Origin: a bacterium
Lineage (GTDB): Bacteria > Desulfobacterota > Binatia > UBA12015
Assembly: GCA_029976905.1 (NCBI GenBank)
Contig: JAPOLW010000011.1
Coordinates: 1-20,904 of the forward strand
Length of the DNA stretch: 20,904 nucleotides
Direction: 5' to 3'
The notes below the pieces were generated by a model. The model searched no databases. It saw nothing but the letters and a program-made list of their open reading frames with translations, and was not told the origin of the DNA. This document shows, one piece after another, positions 16,373 through 20,904 of this stretch; the stretch's first letter is position 1; every line of letters starts with the position of its first letter. The position numbers and the translations under genes are program-made.

Positions 16373-18189
16373 CTAGCGGAAGTCCACGCCCTTGAAGCGC
16401 CCCGAGTTTCGCCACTTCGCGAGATACTTGAAGTAGGCCACGGGTCCTCGCGGGTGTCCCATGACCTGGCTCGCGAGACCGCCTTCCTGGCCCTCGTTGT
16501 TGTAGTAACCGGGCGTGCATTTCGAGAGCATTCCGGCCATCCGGGCGCGAGCGCCGCGGCCGCGCCCGAGGAATTTCATCCAGCTCTCTTCCGCCTTGCG
16601 GGAGACCTCGATCTCACGGGCCCCCTGGTCCATGGCATGGCCGACCATCATGGCAATCGTCCGGCCCGACTCGGTGAAGTTGTGGGGGACGTTTGAGATG
16701 AGCGCGGCTCCCTGCAGGGGGGTCAGTAGGAACATATTCGGGAAACCGTGGACGTGGATGCCATGCAACGAGCGCATTCCGTCCTTCCAGGCCTCGGAGA
16801 GCTTCACGCCTCCGGTTCCGGTGACGTCGAAACCATTGCGTGTGGTCTCATCCGTGCCGACCTCGAATCCCGAGGCGTAGATGATGCAGTCCAGTTCGTA
16901 TTCCTTGCCTCCGACCACGACGCCTTTTTTGGTGATCCGCTCGACGCCCTTGCCGTTGGTGTCGACCAGGACGGTGCCTGGCTCGTTGTAGGCCTGCAGA
17001 TATTCGTCATGGAAGCAGGGACGCTTGCAGAGCTGTCGGTACCAGGCCTTCAGGCCCTGGGCGGTCTGCTCGTCCTCTACGATCGTATCCACGCGGTCGC
17101 GGATCTCGGTCATCTTCTCGTGGTCGAGGTCCTCATAGGCCGCCATCATGTTGCCGGGGGTCCACTTGTAGAAGGGCAGCCCGAAGATCCGTTTGCGGAT
17201 CCTGCGGGACATGTCGGTCCAGCCGTCCTGGACGAGGTCCTCCTTCGGCAGCCGGAAGCCCATGGTCTGGTTGGCCGTGAAGTTCTCGATCCACTTCTGC
17301 TGCCAGCCGGGTTCCTTGACGTCGCGTTCGAACCACTCCATGTCCGTGGGGCCGTTGCCGCGGACATCGACCGACGAAGGCGTCCGCTGGAAGACGTAGA
17401 GCTCTCCGCAGGCCTTCGCGAGATGCGGCACGCATTGCACCGAGGTCGCGCCGGTGCCGATGATACCGACCCTTTTGTCGGCAAGCCCGGTCATCGGCGC
17501 GCCGGAAGCATCTCCTCCGGTGTAGGCATAGTCCCAGCGGCTGGTGTGGAAGGAGTGCCCCTCGAAATCGTCGATGCCCTCGAGGCCGGGAAGCTTCGGC
17601 ACGTGGAGGGGGCCGGTGCCGACGGCGATGTACTGCGCCGTGAACGCATCGCCGCGGTTGGTGCGGACGATCCACACCGAACGTCCGGCGTCCCACTCGA
17701 GATCCTTCACCTCGGTGTGGAAGAGGGCATCCTCGTAGAGGCCGAATTGCCTGCCGATGCGGCGGGGGGGGTCGAGAATCTCCGGGGCGTGTGCGTACTT
17801 CTCGGTCGGCACGTGCCCGGTTTCCTCGAGCAGTGGCATGTAGACGAAGGACGCGGTGTCGCAGGCGCCCCCGGGTAACGATTCCAATACCAGGTGCCCC
17901 CGAAGTCACCGGCCTTGTCGATCACGCGGATCTTTTCGACGCCGGCCTCGCGAAGGCGCGCTCCGGTGATGAGGCCCGCGAAACCGCCACCGACCAGAGC
18001 GACGTCGACGTGATCGGTGCGTGGTTCGCGCTCGACGACGGGGGTGTAGGGGTCGTCGAGATAGTGGGCGAGAGAGGTTCCCGCAATCCTCAGGTACTGC
18101 TCGTTGCCGTCGGGGCGGAGTCGCTTCTCGCGCTCCTCGGCATAGCGGGCCCGCAGTGCTTCCTTGTCGATGGGGATGTTTGCCGTCAC
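16373..18189 (-). CDS. Baeyer-Villiger-type flavin monooxygenase, single-base frameshift
   Basis: Starting at GTG 18189 with GAGGAG six bases before it, the gene reads to about 17870 in one frame and then continues in another to 16373. Adding one base to the five-base homopolymer at 17868-17872 restores N-R-Y-P-G-G-A-C-D-T, a conserved stretch of this family, and a 605-residue protein. The FAD site is V-G-G-G-F-A-G (66-72), and the NADPH site is I-I-G-T-G-A-T-S (243-250). The Baeyer-Villiger fingerprint F-x-G-x-x-x-H-x-x-x-W-D is at about 209-220. Such enzymes insert oxygen next to a ketone, giving esters or lactones; relatives act on cyclic ketones, steroids and aryl ketones. The 60-residue N-terminal extension is also known in the family. 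The gene follows the TetR stop by nine bases. The downstream hydrolase and ligase suggest a ketone catabolic route. The single homopolymer error makes an assembly fault likely. Confidence 0.85.
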
Positions 18190-18198
18190 GGTGACTCC

Positions 18199-18873
18199 TC
18201 AGTCGTGGATGCGGCGCGCGGCCGGCGCCGGAACTTCGAAAAGGGCGTTGAGCCCGCCCAGGCTGAATCGGACGAGTCCATCGATGAGCCGGAAGCGCTC
18301 GCTTTTCCGCTCCTGCGAAGTCAGCCCGAGAAAATGAACGATCAAGTCGAAGGTCATCGATTGGACCAATTCGGCCGCCATCTCGAGATCCTCGTCGGCG
18401 ACGCGGTGGCTGCCGAGGATCGTGCGATAATCCGCCACCAATCCCTCGGTCCAGGCCCGCCGTCCTTCGCGAAGGAATTTCCGGACACGCTCGTCTTCGC
18501 TCTCCCGTTCGCGCAACATGATGTGGAAGAGATCTTCATTGCTCTCGGCGATGCGGAAGAACGTCTCGAAAGAGCGGCGGGCGATCTCTTCCGCGGTCTG
18601 ACCGGCCTGCGGTTGGTTGGCCTCGTGGATCAGCTGCCGGAAGGCACTGCCGTGCTCCTCGAGGATCGCCAGGAAGAGATCGGTCTTGTCCTCGAATTGG
18701 TGGTAGAAGGAGCCGACCGAGACACCGGCCGGCAGGAGGATGTCCTCCTTGAGGTTGGTGGCCGCGTGCCCGCGGCGGGCGAACGCCCGCCGACCGTGCT
18801 CGAGCAGAAGCTGCCGGGTCCTTGCGCGCCGGGCGTTCCGACGACCCGGCATGGCGTTCAAGGCCGGCTCCAT
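18199..18873 (-). CDS. TetR/AcrR family repressor heading the monooxygenase operon
   Basis: This 224-residue protein has a TetR DNA-binding domain at about residues 13-62: R-R-A-R-T-R-Q-L-L-L-E-H-G-R-R-A-F-A-R-R-G-H, then G-V-S-V-G-S-F-Y-H-Q-F-E-D-K-T. The helical ligand domain contains F-F-R-I-A-E-S-N-E-D-L-F. The start is ATG 18873, directly against a 26-base palindrome; ATG 18852 is an in-frame alternative. Its stop codon lies within the ribosome site region of the monooxygenase gene, so the two are co-transcribed. The arrangement fits a self-regulating repressor that is released by the pathway substrate or product. The ligand is unknown. It is divergent from the sulfatase gene beginning at 19035. 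Confidence 0.9.
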   Translation of the reverse strand: MEPALNAMPGRRNARRARTRQLLLEHGRRAFARRGHAATNLKEDILLPAGVSVGSFYHQFEDKTDLFLAILEEHGSAFRQLIHEANQPQAGQTAEEIARRSFETFFRIAESNEDLFHIMLRERESEDERVRKFLREGRRAWTEGLVADYRTILGSHRVADEDLEMAAELVQSMTFDLIVHFLGLTSQERKSERFRLIDGLVRFSLGGLNALFEVPAPAARRIHD

Positions 18874-18899
18874 CTTTCTAGAATATAGGTTCTAGAAAG
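18874..18899. promoter_or_regulatory. TetR operator candidate, perfect 10-6-10 palindrome
   Basis: CTTTCTAGAA and TTCTAGAAAG are exact inverted repeats separated by TATAGG. The dyad ends at the base before the TetR ATG. On the minus strand its centre contains TATATT, a plausible -10 box, about eight bases before ATG. Repressor binding would therefore block the promoter, and the mRNA could start almost at the ATG. A further half-site-like CGTCTAGA follows at 18903. Length and symmetry match typical TetR operators. Confidence 0.7.
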
Positions 18900-19034
18900 T
18901 TCCGTCTAGACCAAAAACGCGTCGAGCGACGGAGCTTCCGCGGAAATCCGGGAGGCGCAGGAGCGCGGTGGGCGGGGACCCCATCGTTGCTTGGGAAGGG
19001 CACCAGCGATCGGCCGCTGTGCTAAGGCGTCTCC

Positions 19035-20601
19035 GTGGGGAGGGCGTGGGAGGGGCGAAGATGGTGGATGCTCGGCCTTGTCCTCCTCGCCCTGTTTCTG
19101 GTGCCACGGGGCGACCGCGAGACCCGGACCCGCAGGGAGCGGCCCAACGTTCTCCTCATCATCGGAGACGATCACGGCTGGCCCTATTACGGGTTCGCCG
19201 AAGCAGGCGTGCAATTCCTGAAGACCAACGCCGGCAAGTCCTCCGTCCACGAAATTGCGCAGACTCCCAACCTCGACCGTCTTGCGGCAACCGGGACCCT
19301 GTTTCGAAACGGCTACACGACGGCGTCGACGTGTTCGCCCTCCCTGCATACCTTGCTCTCGGCGGGCGGGCTCGATCCGCTTCAATGGAGCTCGCGCCTG
19401 GCCGCTCTGCAGGCGACGGAACTCGGGCCTTTGCCGTCGCGCCGCGAGGCGCCGCATTATCGCACCCTCCCGTCGCACCCTCCCGCGTGAACTACGGCGG
19501 TATGGATATCGCTCGTGGCAGGGAGGGAAGATATGGGACGGCACCTTCGAGGACGCCGGGTTCACCGATGGCCTGGCGACGAGGCGTCGCCGGTGGAATC
19601 GAATCGAAGGTGGCGACTTCGGTCGTGCCGGATGGGACGTCGCGACGTGCGGGTCGACTGGAGACGCGTCTCCATGCCCCGCCCTGGATCCGCTCCGCGA
19701 GTTTCTGGATGCCGACGATGGCAGACCCTTCTTCGTATGGTTCGCACCCCAGCTGCCGCACGTGCCCGAGAATGCACCGGAGCCCTACAAGGACGATCTG
19801 CGGGCGCTCGGGCTGAACAAGGTCGAGGTCGATTACCTGGCCAACGTCCGCTGGCTGGACGAACTCATCGGGGAACTCCTCGGCGAACTCGACAGGCGAG
19901 GTCTGCGAGAGAACACTCTCGTCGTCTACCTGAGTGACAACGGGTGGGGCCTCAAAATGCAACGTCTCGCCGGCACGGGACGCGGCAAAGGTACCCCCTA
20001 CGACATCGGCTCGCGCACGCCGATCCTCTTTTCGATGCCCGGAACGATCCCGGTGGCCGATCTTCCCGATCTGGTCCTCTCCAGTGACATACCGCCGACG
20101 ATTCTTTCCTTTGCAGGAGCAACGCGGTTCGTTCCCGAATCACCGGGCCGAAGCCTGCGCGATCGCATCGAGGGGGGTGCGGGAGCACCCCGTGCGGACA
20201 TCGTTCAGCACTTTGCTGATGATACGGTCCTGTCGCCGCCCTGGCGATACGTGCGTCGTGAAGATGGCTCGGAGGAACTCTATCGCATCGACCGCGATCC
20301 CTTCGAGTTCGTCGACCTGGCACGCAAGGAGGGCGAGATCGTCGAGGCCCTGCGGGCGCGAGCAATCGCGCATCGGGAGGCCCTGTTGCGGCCTCCGGAG
20401 CGGGTGGAGATTGCGGGGCGCGTTCGGGACGTCCTCACGGGCCGTCCGATCGTGGGAGGAGAGCTTCGTTTCGGATCGGAGATCGTTCGCACGGACTCGC
20501 ACGGGGACTTCGTCGTGGGACCGGTTGCCGCCGGACCGGACGTCTGCGACGACATAAAGGCCTGGCCCCTCTTCGGTGGAAGCATTCCGATGGTTGGTTG
20601 A
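19035..20601 (+). pseudogene. Sulfatase (arylsulfatase-type) broken by a 13-bp tandem duplication
   Basis: The first frame runs from GTG 19035 to 19490, and the second continues to TGA 20601. Deleting one copy of the 13-bp repeat joins them in frame as H-Y-R-T-L-P-R-E-L-R-R-Y-G-Y. The product would be about 518 residues: a hydrophobic N-terminus (L-G-L-V-L-L-A-L-F-L-V-P), then R-P-N-V-L-L-I-I-G-D-D-H-G-W with the Asp-Asp metal site. The active-site segment is T-A-S-T-C-S-P-S-L-H. Cys is in place for formylglycine, but the Arg of C-x-P-x-R is Leu. The second metal pair is S-D-N-G-W. After about residue 450 a carboxypeptidase-regulatory-like module begins (I-A-G-R-V-R-D-V-L-T-G-R-P-I-V-G-G). 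GTG 19035 gives a basic n-region; ATG 19068 is the alternative. Sulfate-ester hydrolysis outside the cytoplasm is likely if the gene is functional. Confidence 0.75.
19460..19485 (+). repeat. Exact 13-bp tandem duplication causing a frameshift
   Basis: TCGCACCCTCCCG occurs twice back to back (19460-19472 and 19473-19485). Thirteen is not a multiple of three, so the second copy shifts the sulfatase frame, which then ends at 19490. With one copy the frame runs on without interruption. Confidence 0.85.
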
Positions 20602-20904
20602 CGCTCCCCTTTGCGACCGGAGGTCTCTTTGTCTCGATCGAGTCCAGGGCCACGAACCCGCAACCCGAAGCCGCCGCCGATGGGCGGGTGCGGGGTGTCG
20701 TGACGGATGGAGATTCGGGCGCGCGGCTTTCCGGGGCAACGGTCCGGATGAAGGGTCGGGGGTCGCCGAGTTCTCCGCGGACGTGTGCTGGTTCAGGAAT
20801 ATGAGACCTTCGAGAACAACCTTACTGGTTCCCAGACGGAAGAGAGTTCCAACTAGAAGGCCTTTGAGGAACAGAATGCAGATTAGGATGTCCTCGTGTC
20901 TAGT
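20602..20904 (+). other. Window end: remnant of a second regulatory-like module, then lower-GC sequence
   Basis: From about 20680, in the frame that opens at 20598 and closes at 20804, the sequence reads G-R-V-R-G-V-V-T-D-G-D-S-G-A-R-L-S-G-A-T-V. This looks like another carboxypeptidase-regulatory-like (beta-sandwich) module, out of frame with the sulfatase tail. A third frame carries L-V-Q-E-Y-E-T-F-E-N-N-L-T-G before TAG at 20854. The last 100 bases are near half G+C, clearly lower than the rest. Either the sulfatase C-terminus continues through further frame errors, or this is a degraded end. I see no complete gene here. Confidence 0.4.

Noticed and set aside
20599..20601. TGA at the sulfatase end as a second selenocysteine codon
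   Set aside because: There is no redox motif around it, the downstream frame closes quickly without domain similarity, and no hairpin was seen after it.
1..20904. tRNA, rRNA, CRISPR array or insertion sequence
   Set aside because: I saw no cloverleaf-like sequence, ribosomal RNA stretches, regularly spaced repeats, transposase motifs or terminal inverted repeats.

Overview
The window is GC-rich (roughly two thirds G+C by eye) and densely coding. Its content suggests an uncultured Gram-negative bacterium of the former Deltaproteobacteria (Myxococcota- or Binatota-like). The clues are several lipoprotein signal peptides, exported proteins with C-x-x-D-x-D-C cysteine modules, many TetR regulators next to lipid-type catabolic enzymes, and an apparent selenoprotein. 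This lineage guess is inference.

Left end (1-3440). A membrane-anchored redoxin on the minus strand (811 to 26) has TGA exactly where the first cysteine of its C-P-Y-C redox motif should be, followed at once by a SECIS-like hairpin. I read it as a selenocysteine protein. A 20-bp palindrome separates it from a divergent plus-strand set: an anchored hypothetical protein, a TetR regulator and a lipoprotein esterase of the LpqC/PHB-depolymerase type.

Middle (3506-13321, all minus strand). In transcription order these are a SAM-dependent methyltransferase, a secreted beta-helix protein with cysteine modules (one frameshift), a lipoprotein of the sulfatase/alkaline phosphatase superfamily with threonine at the nucleophile position, an 806-residue membrane protein with a spermidine-synthase-like domain, and an overlapping large secreted alpha/beta hydrolase. 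Cell-surface or exported chemistry is the common theme.

Right part (13602-18899, minus strand). A compact operon is headed by a TetR repressor whose start codon abuts a perfect 10-6-10 palindrome. It continues with a Baeyer-Villiger-type flavin monooxygenase, an epoxide-hydrolase-like lipoprotein and a PaaK-like acyl-CoA ligase. This order suggests regulated oxidation of a ketone or similar hydrophobic substrate, hydrolysis of the product and CoA activation. The substrate cannot be read from sequence.

Right end (19035-20904). A divergent sulfatase gene is broken by an exact 13-bp tandem duplication. Its tail and the last 300 bases hold carboxypeptidase-regulatory-like modules in different frames, and the final 100 bases are clearly less GC-rich.

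Reading-frame lesions cluster to the right of 11.6 kb: two or three short homopolymer indels, one in-frame TAG and one 13-bp duplication. The left 11 kb shows none apart from the selenocysteine-type TGA. Whether these are assembly errors or real decay cannot be decided from the sequence alone. I saw no tRNA, rRNA, CRISPR array, insertion sequence or origin.
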